DNA from: Planctomycetaceae bacterium
GTDB lineage: Bacteria; Planctomycetota; Planctomycetia; Pirellulales; Pirellulaceae
Direction: 5' to 3'
DNA length: 15,452 bases
Assembly: GCA_005773145.1 (NCBI GenBank)
Contig: SXHS01000155.1
Span: 1-15,452, forward strand
Positions 7,556 through 14,356 of the stretch are shown in pieces (positions within the stretch are counted from its first letter, which is position 1; each line of letters opens with the position of its first letter). The translations under genes and the position numbers were made by a program. The notes under the pieces are model-generated. The model was not told where the DNA came from. It ran no database searches and was given only the letters and a program-made list of their open reading frames with translations.

Positions 7556-8401
7556 TCAAGATGGCTGGTCCCCGGCCGCCCCGAACCCGACCTCGGCCAG
7601 CTGGACTCGCAGTGCGTCGATGATCGGAGCCTCGGCCGGTAGCAGTTTTTTCTCTGGCGACCCGAACATGGTCTCAACCCGCCCGATGCGTGCCACCAGC
7701 TCCGACAGGGTTTCGGGAGTCATGGCTCCCGGATGATCGTCGCCCGGCATCTTGGTGCTGTAGCTGAAATGTTTTTCGAGGACCTCGGCCCCCAATACAA
7801 CCGCAGCCACACAGGCCTCGATGCCCCGACTGTGATCGCTATAGCCAATCCCGTGATCAGGAAAGGCCGCGCGCAACGTAAGCATGGCCCGTAAATTGAC
7901 ATTCTCGTCTTCGGTCGGATACTGACTGACGCAATGCAACAAATAGCAATTCTCAATCCGGTGCAAACGCTTGACCGCTGCTCGCACTTCATCCATGGAG
8001 CAGCCCCCGGTCGACAGGTACACCGTCTTAACCTGATCGGCTCGACTGTTGATAAAGTCCAGCATGTCGTGGTGCACGACGCGGCCAGAAGCCACCTTGA
8101 TGGCCGCCAGTCCCAGCGTGTCGATCAGAAACCTTGACGCGCAAACTGTGAACGGAGAACTTAAGAACTCGATCCCCTCCTGCACGCACGCTTGCTGCAT
8201 ATCGCGATGCACCGACTCGGGCATGCTCACCCCACGAAACCACTCGTAGGCGGGATGCGACTCGCCAAATTGTTCGCCCGTATACGTCTGAAACTTGGCG
8301 ATTGTCGCGCCGTTACGAGCCGACTCGTGAACGAGGCCGCGACAAATATCCCAGCGGCCGTAGTGGTTCTCGCCGATCTCTGAAATCACAATGGTCTTCA
8401 C
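7556..8401 (-). CDS. N-acetylneuraminate synthase (NeuB) family protein without the C-terminal SAF domain
   Basis: NeuB-type enzymes condense phosphoenolpyruvate with ManNAc or a related sugar to make sialic, legionaminic or pseudaminic acids for surface glycans. Starting at GTG 8401 the product has 281 residues. Barrel motifs in order: SEIGENHYG (7-15, usually EIGINHNG), KFQTY (36-40), SSPFT (81-85), KVASG (102-106), YLSTGG (128-133), LLHCVSQYPT (144-153), GYSDHS (176-181, H180 likely metal ligand), EKHF (199-202, H201 likely metal ligand) and PGDDHPGAM (209-217). The protein ends soon after the barrel, so the antifreeze-like SAF domain that usually caps the partner active site is missing (complete NeuB is about 350 residues). 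The start was chosen from the ribosome site GAGGAAG and because upstream residues do not fit the family and would overlap the previous gene. No other sialic-acid genes are nearby, so the product sugar is unknown. Confidence 0.9.
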   Translation of the reverse strand: MKTIVISEIGENHYGRWDICRGLVHESARNGATIAKFQTYTGEQFGESHPAYEWFRGVSMPESVHRDMQQACVQEGIEFLSSPFTVCASRFLIDTLGLAAIKVASGRVVHHDMLDFINSRADQVKTVYLSTGGCSMDEVRAAVKRLHRIENCYLLHCVSQYPTEDENVNLRAMLTLRAAFPDHGIGYSDHSRGIEACVAAVVLGAEVLEKHFSYSTKMPGDDHPGAMTPETLSELVARIGRVETMFGSPEKKLLPAEAPIIDALRVQLAEVGFGAAGDQPS

Positions 8402-8407
8402 GCTGCG

Positions 8408-8414
8408 CTTCCTC
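8408..8414 (-). promoter_or_regulatory. Ribosome binding site deciding the NeuB-like GTG start
   Basis: On the minus strand GAGGAAG lies six bases before GTG 8401. It falls between the stop of the preceding HExxH gene (8425) and this start, which supports a 23-base gap and a two-gene operon rather than a longer overlapping reading frame from 8539. Confidence 0.75.
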
Positions 8415-8424
8415 TGGAGCCCTC

Positions 8425-8826
8425 TCAGGAGGACAAGTAGGCATCTCGCTCGAACGGATTGTCCCAATACGGATCGCGTCCCGACCAGTAGAGCCAGAGG
8501 GAACTGGCTAGGTAGGCCGGAATGAACAACGGACCCCATTGTTCATATTGGCGAACGTGAATCCGTTCGTGGGCTCGGCTCTGCTCCAAGCACGTCTGAT
8601 CCTGCCCGAGAACGACATGGCCCAGTGTCATCGCGGCGCAGCAACGAACGCCCGGCAGCGGACCTCGAAGTACACGCGTGACCCATCCCCCCTGAATCTC
8701 CAGCACGCCGGCCACCCAACTCGCAGTCCCTCCACTCAAGACCGCTATTGGCCAAGCGATCAACCCCAAACAGGTGGCCGGAGCGGCCCAGAGATAACAC
8801 CCGATACGGCCCAATCGTAGCACCAT
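8425..8826 (-). CDS. Small membrane protein with an HExxH motif (putative minimal gluzincin-like)
   Basis: This is a 133-residue protein that I cannot assign to a named family. One or two hydrophobic segments span residues 9-43, and a shorter one spans about 99-114. Between them is SRAHERIHVRQYEQWGPL (83-100), whose HERIH (86-90) fits the zinc-metallopeptidase HExxH pattern. A later Glu in NPFERDAY (123-130, E126) sits where a third zinc ligand of gluzincins could be. The overall arrangement, HExxH-V-x-Q followed by NPxExxA, recalls DUF4157-type and M48/M56 peptidase motifs, but the protein is very short for a protease. The NeuB-like gene starts 23 bases after its stop, so the two are probably co-transcribed. 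The ATG at 8826 is preceded by GGGAC on the coding strand. Being a real gene is well supported; peptidase activity is only inference. Confidence 0.8.
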   Translation of the reverse strand: MVLRLGRIGCYLWAAPATCLGLIAWPIAVLSGGTASWVAGVLEIQGGWVTRVLRGPLPGVRCCAAMTLGHVVLGQDQTCLEQSRAHERIHVRQYEQWGPLFIPAYLASSLWLYWSGRDPYWDNPFERDAYLSS

Positions 8827-8833
8827 CTAGGAC

Positions 8834-8856
8834 GTCCCGATCACTAGTCCCGATCA
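8834..8856. repeat. 10-bp direct repeat upstream of the HExxH gene
   Basis: GTCCCGATCA occurs at 8834-8843 and 8847-8856, a 13-base period, ending seven bases before the ATG at 8826 (coding strand). It may be a protein-binding site or a simple slippage duplication; nothing further can be said. Confidence 0.6.
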
Positions 8857-8968
8857 AGATAGCCTCACTCGAATGTTGGCCCATCGGCCTTTAGTCCGTT
8901 GAGGGTACCGACACCGATCGATTGTACGCAATCCGACGGACCTCGGCAAATGACAACCGGAGCGATCC

Positions 8969-9000
8969 CCGTGGACTCGGCGTTGCCACCAAGTCCACGG
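8969..9000 (-). terminator. Hairpin between the amidotransferase-like gene and the HExxH gene
   Basis: CCGTGGACT (8969-8977) pairs perfectly with AGTCCACGG (8992-9000), a 9-bp stem with a 14-base loop. It is about 70 bases past the stop of the amidotransferase-like gene (9069) and about 140 before the next ATG, a fitting place for a terminator. There is no U-run after it on the minus strand, so an intrinsic terminator is uncertain. The rest of 8827-9068 shows nothing clear. Confidence 0.4.
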
Positions 9001-9068
9001 AGCCTCCGCACACGGTTGACCATGGCTTCATGATTCCGCGGTTTCGGTAGTCCGTCTTTTACAGAACG

Positions 9069-9815
9069 TTAGGCAACCAAGCGCATCGAGCCCGCCCGCT
9101 CGGACACCCCTTCCACAAACTCCTCGAAGATCCGCACATCCAGGGCTGTGGCTGAGCTGGCCTCTGGATGAAATTGCGTACCGATCGCAAACCAATCTTC
9201 GCGCTGACTCTCGATGACCTCGACGATGCCGTCCGGGCAGCGAGCGGTGACGGCGAATCCCTCCGCGACTTCGTCGACCGCCATGTGGTGCATGCTGTTG
9301 ACCCGAACCTCGCCATCGCCATACACACGTTCGATCAGCGACCCAGGCACGACGGTTAAACCGTGCCGGTGCGCTGTGCATTGGAAGTCTCGATGCGGCA
9401 AGGCCTGTGGCAAATCTTCAGGAATATGCAAGAACAGATTGCCGCCCTGCGAGACGTTGATCAACTGCATGCCAACTCCGATCCCGAATACGGGGAGTCG
9501 GCGCTTGGCGATAATATCCGTTAATTGACGGTCGAATTGTTCCCGACGGCGCTCCATTGGACGTACCGTGGGATGCAGCATGAACCCATCGTTGCGAGGA
9601 TCTAGATCGGCTCCCCCCACCAAGACAAAGCCGTCCAACTGGTCCACGATTCGTTCGATATCGCTGACGACTTCCAGCGGGGGCAGAATCAGCGGGATAC
9701 CTCCCGCTCGTTGCACACAATCGTAGTAACCAGAGCAGAGTACTGAAAAAGCAGCCCGATCTCGGGTCGCCGCTCGAAAGTCCGCATTCATGCCGATGAT
9801 AGGTTTCGACCGCAT
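9069..9815 (-). CDS. Peptidase C26 / PuuD-like class I glutamine amidotransferase lacking the catalytic Cys
   Basis: The 248-residue product has the fold signature of gamma-glutamyl-gamma-aminobutyrate hydrolases (PuuD, peptidase C26): PIIGMNADFR at the N-terminus, GFVLVGGADLDP (62-73), GGNLFLHIPED (124-134), VNSMHHMAVD (172-181) and GTQFHPE (212-218), the last carrying the catalytic His216 and Glu218. The nucleophile elbow, normally GICRGMQ, reads GIGVGMQ (111-117). The Cys is Gly113 (codon GGA at 9479-9477) and the Arg is Val114. Classical Cys-dependent amide hydrolysis is therefore not expected; the protein may be a binding or regulatory homologue, or use other chemistry. No ammonia-accepting synthetase is adjacent. 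The start was set at ATG 9815 by a strong GGGAGGAG; an upstream in-frame extension to 9908 is open but lacks support. Confidence 0.88.
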   Translation of the reverse strand: MRSKPIIGMNADFRAATRDRAAFSVLCSGYYDCVQRAGGIPLILPPLEVVSDIERIVDQLDGFVLVGGADLDPRNDGFMLHPTVRPMERRREQFDRQLTDIIAKRRLPVFGIGVGMQLINVSQGGNLFLHIPEDLPQALPHRDFQCTAHRHGLTVVPGSLIERVYGDGEVRVNSMHHMAVDEVAEGFAVTARCPDGIVEVIESQREDWFAIGTQFHPEASSATALDVRIFEEFVEGVSERAGSMRLVA

Positions 9816-9823
9816 ACCTGAAT

Positions 9824-9831
9824 CTCCTCCC
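9824..9831 (-). promoter_or_regulatory. Strong Shine-Dalgarno fixing the amidotransferase-like start
   Basis: GGGAGGAG on the minus strand lies eight bases before ATG 9815. It is the best ribosome binding site seen in the window and rules in favour of the 248-residue form over the longer frame that begins at 9908. Confidence 0.8.
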
Positions 9832-9936
9832 TTAGATATAGGCCCAGCGACCAAGCGGCAGGAGCCCCGAACAGAGTCCGGGGAAACCAACCAGGGAGAA
9901 CGACCCAAGATTTTCGCCGTGAAACTACGACCGTTA

Positions 9937-9966
9937 TCAACTGAGACCTAGTCAACAGAGACCTAG
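9937..9966. repeat. 15-bp imperfect tandem repeat
   Basis: TCAACTGAGACCTAG (9937-9951) is followed directly by TCAACAGAGACCTAG (9952-9966), identical except for one base. It lies upstream of the amidotransferase-like start, in the divergent intergenic region, and could be a paired regulator site or a neutral duplication. Confidence 0.9.
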
Positions 9967-10337
9967 CCCAGGAGACACGTCATCGGAGCAAACTCGGCTA
10001 TTGGCGAATCGTTCTTCCTTTTTGCTCAGGCGCCGAATACTCCCTAAAAGAGGTGCAAGTCGCTGAGGAGTCTAACGATCAGGCAAGCCGATTTCCAGTG
10101 CCCCTCCATTTTGTGTGACTCGGTCGTCATGGACACTACATCTTGTAGCGTGGGACACCGACTGTAATTTGGGTAGTCTACGGTGACTCTTTCTGACTGC
10201 GACGGCCGTCACTCGCTCACGAAGGCACGGGCAGACAAGCCGACCGAGGCGCTCAGCCCGTGGCACTTAACCGTCAGCCGCAGGGCTCATCACATCCCTA
10301 CAAACGTTACAAACGGCCGCTCAACGACGCAGATCCC

Positions 10338-10363
10338 TTGATGGCACCATCGATTTCGATCAA
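10338..10363. promoter_or_regulatory. Nested palindromes upstream of the lipoprotein gene, possible operator
   Basis: Within 26 bases there are three inverted repeats: GATGG/CCATC (10340-10351), ATCGA/TCGAT (10349-10360) and the outer TTGAT/ATCAA (10338-10363). They lie about 70 bases before ATG 10432, where an operator or promoter would be expected. Short arms like these can occur by chance, so the role is a guess. Confidence 0.25.
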
Positions 10364-10431
10364 TCCTCAGAATAGGACCTACCGATATTACCGCTGTCGT
10401 GGGATCAGTCGTGGGTTCAAAGGATGGGACC

Positions 10432-11205
10432 ATGAGGCTCCTGCTTGCATCCATTCGCGTGGACGGCACCCGGTGCGTCCGACTTGGCGCCGGCTTAGCC
10501 CTTCTGATCATGGGGTTGTTGAGCGGCGGTTGTGCCCGTGTGGTCGTAAAACCGCATCCAGGTCCCCGTGATTCGGGCCTGCGGTTCTACCGGCCGAAGC
10601 CCTACTTGTGGATCAGTCCCGCCGTGTTAGACGGACAGACAGCCGTCGAACCCATGCGCCCCGTGACGATCCGCATGGAGTATCTGCCCGATTTTAGTGA
10701 AGAGTACTCGATCCGCATGACCCCCGGCATCAATTCCAACACGCAATTCAGCCCGGAGTTGCAGAATGGTTGGAATCTGGTCGGCTTCAAGTCGCAGGCG
10801 GATCAAGGGACTGCCGACTTGGTCAGTGCCGTAGCGGACGCCCTGCCGGCAATTCAACGCGGATCGGGTGCGGTCCTTGGTGACGGTGCGATCATGGCGG
10901 ATGTGGATCTGCCATTGGGATACTATGAGAGTGTGATCGTACCAGATTCCTGCGGTCGCAAGCGATTGGTTGGCTGGCGGTATGTGGGGTTTGTGCCCTT
11001 CCAGGGATGTCCGATGGACGGGTTTGTTGGCACCTACCCGGCGTCTTGTGATCCGACGGCCCTGTGGTCACTGGTCTATGAAGGCAACGTTTTGCGATTC
11101 AAGCGGCAGGACATCGTGACCGATGCAGCGGGGCAGAGAGCTGCGCGTGATCTGCAATTGCTACCACCGATTCCACCGGAACGCTTGATTCCGCCAGGTG
11201 CGTAA
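10432..11205 (+). CDS. Probable lipoprotein of unknown function
   Basis: The 257-residue product begins with a signal sequence: basic residues (R2, R9, R14, R17), the hydrophobic stretch GAGLALLIMGLL (19-30) and then SGGC, where Cys34 could be lipidated. The lipobox is relaxed (Ser at -3 rather than Leu). I do not recognise the mature domain. It contains PKPYLWISP, a beta-rich middle, LPLGYYESVIVPDSCGRK and a Cys/aromatic patch (WRYVGFVPFQGC) followed by a Pro-rich C-terminus. It has five Cys residues in total. The ATG at 10432 was preferred over an in-frame GTG at 10399 because AAAGGA stands just before it and it gives a compact signal peptide. The TolC gene follows in the same direction after 236 bases, so a shared envelope role is possible but unproven. 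Confidence 0.8.
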   Translation: MRLLLASIRVDGTRCVRLGAGLALLIMGLLSGGCARVVVKPHPGPRDSGLRFYRPKPYLWISPAVLDGQTAVEPMRPVTIRMEYLPDFSEEYSIRMTPGINSNTQFSPELQNGWNLVGFKSQADQGTADLVSAVADALPAIQRGSGAVLGDGAIMADVDLPLGYYESVIVPDSCGRKRLVGWRYVGFVPFQGCPMDGFVGTYPASCDPTALWSLVYEGNVLRFKRQDIVTDAAGQRAARDLQLLPPIPPERLIPPGA

Positions 11206-11356
11206 CTTCTTCGTGAGCCGATCCGCGGCCAAGGACAACAAGCGGCGTCGATCTATCCCATACGTGCGGATCGATGTGGTTGTACGGGTTCTTGGCACTG
11301 CGTGGGTTGGGACCTGCGAATCCGCCCCGTGTGATGGGATCACGTCCATGCGTCGA

Positions 11357-11395
11357 AACTGACACTAGGCCATTACGATGGCATTGATGTCAGTT
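11357..11395. promoter_or_regulatory. Imperfect hairpin upstream of the TolC gene
   Basis: AACTGACA (11357-11364) pairs with TGTCAGTT (11388-11395). After an internal loop, GCCA (11369-11372) pairs with TGGC (11379-11382). The structure ends 46 bases before ATG 11442. It could be an operator, a leader hairpin, or the end of the lipoprotein transcript, though no U-run follows. The rest of 11206-11441 shows nothing clear. Confidence 0.35.
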
Positions 11396-11441
11396 GGGCA
11401 AGACGCCAGGATGCGGACTCACGGCACAGGGATGTCGCCAC

Positions 11442-13259
11442 ATGGATGTTGCCAGACCGAAGACATGGTGTCGCCGGCGAGCTTGGCCGGCCCTGGCTTG
11501 GCTGGGGGTCTCCCTCGCGCCCGTAACCGATTCACTCGGTGAGCCTTTTTCTTATTCGACCGCCCCAAATCAGGTCGCGGTCACCGCGACGGCTGAGAGC
11601 AGCGAGTCCGCGCGAGGCTGGTCCGGACCGGACTCCGCCGAGCCGTTGCCTCCGCCAGGTCTGGATGTGCTCGCCTCGCAGACCGGCCTGGATTGGTGGC
11701 AACCCATGCTGACTCACCCGCTGACGTCGAGCGGTTCACCCTTGCAGGTAACCCTTGAGGACCTAATCACGGGCGCGCTGCGACACTCGGCGTCGTTGCG
11801 GGTGGCCACGGACGCGCCCCTTATTCGGGATACGATCGTGATCGAGGCCCAGGCCGAATTCGATTGGACTGCATTTGTCGCGACCAAGTGGAATGACATT
11901 AGCGAGCCCGTTGGCAACACGCTAACCACGGGCGGTCCAAATCGATTCAACGACCATCGCTTGGACCACGCGGCCGGCGCCCGACGCAAGGTCTATTCCG
12001 GTGGGCGCTTTGAAGTTGCCCAACGCTATGGATGGCAACGCAACAACTCCGTCTTCCTCGTCCCCAACGATCAGGCGACATCTCGGCTGACCCTCAGCTT
12101 CACGCAACCGCTTCTGCGTGGAGCTGGCCGAATGGTCAATACGAGCCTGATCGCGGTCGCGGAGCTCGACGCGGGCGTCGCCAGGCAGCAGTTACTGGGC
12201 GCCTTGCAGGACCATCTATTACAAGTCACGGAGGCCTACTGGAACTTGTATCGCGAGCGAGGGGCCTATCTACAGCGATTGGCCTTGTACCATCGCGCCG
12301 CCGAGATTCTTCAGGAACTTGAACGCCGCCAAGACCTCGACACACTCGCCAATCAAATCGTCCGCGCGCGTGCGGCCGTGGCCGCGAGAAAATCCGAGCT
12401 GGCCCGACGCGAGGCCGAGATCAAGAACGCCGAAGGCGTTTTGCGCGTCTTGACGAATGATCCAGCACTTGGCGCTGTCGGCGATTTCGAGCTTCTCCCC
12501 TTGGACGCGCCGACCTTTCATGAACAACCGCTGGACATGCTGGCGTCGATCGAAATCGGACTGAGACACCGACCAGAAATGAGCGAGGCCATGGGGCGCA
12601 TCAAGGCCGGAGCCGTACGTCAACAGGTCGCGTCCAATGAATTGCTGCCAGCCCTGGACCTGATCATGGAGACTTACGTGGCGGGTTTGCGTGGCAATTC
12701 CAATTTCGCAAATTCATGGTCGGATCAGTTCACCGAGGGCGCGCCTAGTTACGCTCTGGGGATGCAACTCGAAGTTCCCATTTGCAATCGGGCGGCCCGT
12801 GCACGATACGAGCGACGCCGGCTGGAAATTCGCCAGCTACAAAACGAACTCTTGGACGCGATGCAACAGATTCGCGTAGAAGTCGAGATCGCCATTCGCG
12901 AGTCCGAAACATCCTATCGCGAGGTGGCTGCCAAGCGTCAAGCCGTACAAGCTGCGGCCAGCGAGGTCGAGTTCATCCAAGCACGCTGGCAGCAATTACC
13001 CGATACGGATCGCGCCGCCGGCCTGGTGCTGGAAGATCTCTTGGCGGCCCAAAGTCGCATGTCCGACGAGGAGCTGGGATATCTGGCAGCCCAGGTCAAC
13101 TACAGCATGGCTTGGATTAATATCAAACGCGTTACGGGAACGCTCCTGCAATACGAAAACGTCCATCAGACGCGTGCGGTCACCGACTGTCTGCCGACGA
13201 TCGTTCTCGATAAATCTCCAGGTATCGATCAAAACGGCCAGAGCAGTAGTGCGGAGTAA
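11442..13259 (+). CDS. TolC-family outer membrane efflux/secretion channel protein
   Basis: TolC-family proteins form trimeric outer-membrane channel-tunnels for type I secretion and efflux. From ATG 11442 the product has 605 residues. A signal peptide is likely (MDVARPKTWCRRRAW, then a hydrophobic stretch to about residue 30), followed by a Pro-rich linker. The two-repeat OEP pattern is visible: a beta-strand-like RLTLSFTQPLLRGAGR (215-230) followed by long amphipathic helices (about 231-345, rich in Ala, Glu, Arg, Leu), and again SYALGMQLEVPICNRAARAR (436-455) with a second helical hairpin to about 575. An upstream in-frame TTG (11394) is possible but gives no better signal peptide; AGGGATG precedes the chosen ATG. 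The last 31 bases overlap the opposing DUF481-like gene. The M50-HlyD fusion at the right edge is a natural adaptor partner. Confidence 0.92.
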   Translation: MDVARPKTWCRRRAWPALAWLGVSLAPVTDSLGEPFSYSTAPNQVAVTATAESSESARGWSGPDSAEPLPPPGLDVLASQTGLDWWQPMLTHPLTSSGSPLQVTLEDLITGALRHSASLRVATDAPLIRDTIVIEAQAEFDWTAFVATKWNDISEPVGNTLTTGGPNRFNDHRLDHAAGARRKVYSGGRFEVAQRYGWQRNNSVFLVPNDQATSRLTLSFTQPLLRGAGRMVNTSLIAVAELDAGVARQQLLGALQDHLLQVTEAYWNLYRERGAYLQRLALYHRAAEILQELERRQDLDTLANQIVRARAAVAARKSELARREAEIKNAEGVLRVLTNDPALGAVGDFELLPLDAPTFHEQPLDMLASIEIGLRHRPEMSEAMGRIKAGAVRQQVASNELLPALDLIMETYVAGLRGNSNFANSWSDQFTEGAPSYALGMQLEVPICNRAARARYERRRLEIRQLQNELLDAMQQIRVEVEIAIRESETSYREVAAKRQAVQAAASEVEFIQARWQQLPDTDRAAGLVLEDLLAAQSRMSDEELGYLAAQVNYSMAWINIKRVTGTLLQYENVHQTRAVTDCLPTIVLDKSPGIDQNGQSSSAE

Positions 13260-14158
13260 TTGAGATTGCCGCGCACGGCCGGCTCCTGCGAGCGATCATA
13301 GCGATCGGATACGGCCAATTTCAGCTTGAGCCCCGCATCGGGATCCATCAGGACCTCCCAAGCGGCGTCCGTATTGAGTCGGTAGTTCAACGGTCGCTCT
13401 AACGCCGGCACACATTCCGCGTTCGCCTTGATCGTGTGGCGTGTCGTGAGTTGGCGAGACCACTCCATGCCCAACGACGCCTCGGGCACAAAGTGGTCTG
13501 TCTGCCCACCAAACGCACGAGAAAAACTCCCGCCAAATCGACAGATGAGCGTGTGATCCGCCACCTTGAAAAATTCATATCCGAAGCCCGATGACCCCGC
13601 TACACGTACATTATAATCGCGGAGCACATCGCGTTCGGACGAGCTCCGGATAAAATACGTCCAGGGGCTCTCCATGAATGGCCACTCCACGCGACCGTCG
13701 GCGAGCGAGTTCTGGACGGAATCAAGGCCCGTCCCCGAACTATCCACATGCTTGATTTTTATGGTGTGGGTTACCGTGGGAGTCGCGCGTTCTGCGTCGA
13801 GCCCAGCCCGCATCGTGAACGAATTGGTCCTGCCTTGTGCACCGGCAGCACCAAATTCAAACGACCGTTTCCACTTGATCGCGGAATCTTTGGTCGTCGG
13901 GGCTTCGTCGACGTCAATCGAAATCATGATCGGGTCGAGCGCGTGTTCCAGCTCAGGCTGGGATACGGGAACCATCGTTCCCACGTTGGCCGACTCGTCT
14001 TCTGGGATGGGCCTGGGTAGCCGAATCACTTCCTGGGCCGGCGGAAAGAGGAGAGGCGCATCCGCGCGCGCATCTCCGAAACTCACCAACCAGCTGGCTG
14101 CCAAGAAAACGCCCCCCCATCGGCGAATCGACTTTGGTTCGGTCCGCTGCAACCGCAC
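13229..14158 (-). CDS. DUF481-like outer membrane beta-barrel protein
   Basis: The 309-residue product starts with GTG, has AGGGG six to seven bases upstream, and shows a signal peptide (basic RLQRTEPKSIRRW, then GGVFLAASWLVSF, cleavage near DARADA). A Pro-rich acidic spacer (35-90) precedes a domain that resembles DUF481 (YdiY, salt-induced outer membrane protein): WKRSFEFGAAGAQGRTNSFT (95-114), many alternating beta-strands, YFIRSSSERDVLRDYNVR and SSGFGYEFF, ending LLLWPF with a C-terminal Phe as expected for an outer-membrane barrel recognised by Bam. The fit to DUF481 is by eye and the function of that family is poorly known. The gene converges on the TolC gene and overlaps it by 31 bases. 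It lies 198 bases downstream of the M50-HlyD fusion on the same strand; that gap shows no clear signal. Confidence 0.75.
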   Translation of the reverse strand: MRLQRTEPKSIRRWGGVFLAASWLVSFGDARADAPLLFPPAQEVIRLPRPIPEDESANVGTMVPVSQPELEHALDPIMISIDVDEAPTTKDSAIKWKRSFEFGAAGAQGRTNSFTMRAGLDAERATPTVTHTIKIKHVDSSGTGLDSVQNSLADGRVEWPFMESPWTYFIRSSSERDVLRDYNVRVAGSSGFGYEFFKVADHTLICRFGGSFSRAFGGQTDHFVPEASLGMEWSRQLTTRHTIKANAECVPALERPLNYRLNTDAAWEVLMDPDAGLKLKLAVSDRYDRSQEPAVRGNLNYSALLLWPF

Positions 14159-14356
14159 GTGAGCCCCTACTTCACAATCCCTTGCTTCACGATCCTGCTT
14201 GATGGACCGGTTGGCTGGGCGAATTCATAGCAAATCACGGCGAAATCCGCAACTCGGCCCCCATCCGTCGCGTGACGATCGGCGACCCTCACAGATGCCG
14301 CTAGCAGCCCAGAGGAGCAAGGCCGTGACGTTGGCTCACCATGCGAGTTCTGTGAA

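Larger units (their letters stand above)
9816..10431. other. Divergent intergenic region between the amidotransferase-like gene and the lipoprotein gene
   Basis: These 616 bases hold no convincing gene: the short open frames on both strands lack ribosome sites and recognisable protein features. The region must contain the promoters for two divergent genes. It holds a 15-bp tandem repeat (9937-9966), a short direct repeat ACAAACGTT/ACAAACGGC (10301-10318) and a cluster of nested palindromes (10338-10363). I saw no tRNA, riboswitch or clear promoter pair. Confidence 0.6.

Noticed and set aside
8402..8539. N-terminal extension of the NeuB-like protein to 8539
   Set aside because: It would overlap the HExxH gene by over 110 bases, adds 46 residues with no family match, and ignores the GAGGAAG placed before GTG 8401.
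9816..9908. N-terminal extension of the amidotransferase-like protein to 9908
   Set aside because: The extra 31 residues do not match the family, whose N-terminus is KPIIGMN-like, and the strong GGGAGGAG sits directly before the internal ATG at 9815.
10072..10266. 64-residue minus-strand open frame in the divergent intergenic region
   Set aside because: It has no ribosome site and no hydrophobic or motif-bearing stretch, and its composition looks like translated noncoding sequence.
10261..10276. Possible sigma-54 promoter (TGGCAC at 10261)
   Set aside because: The -24 half is present but the required -12 TTGC element at the right spacing is not.
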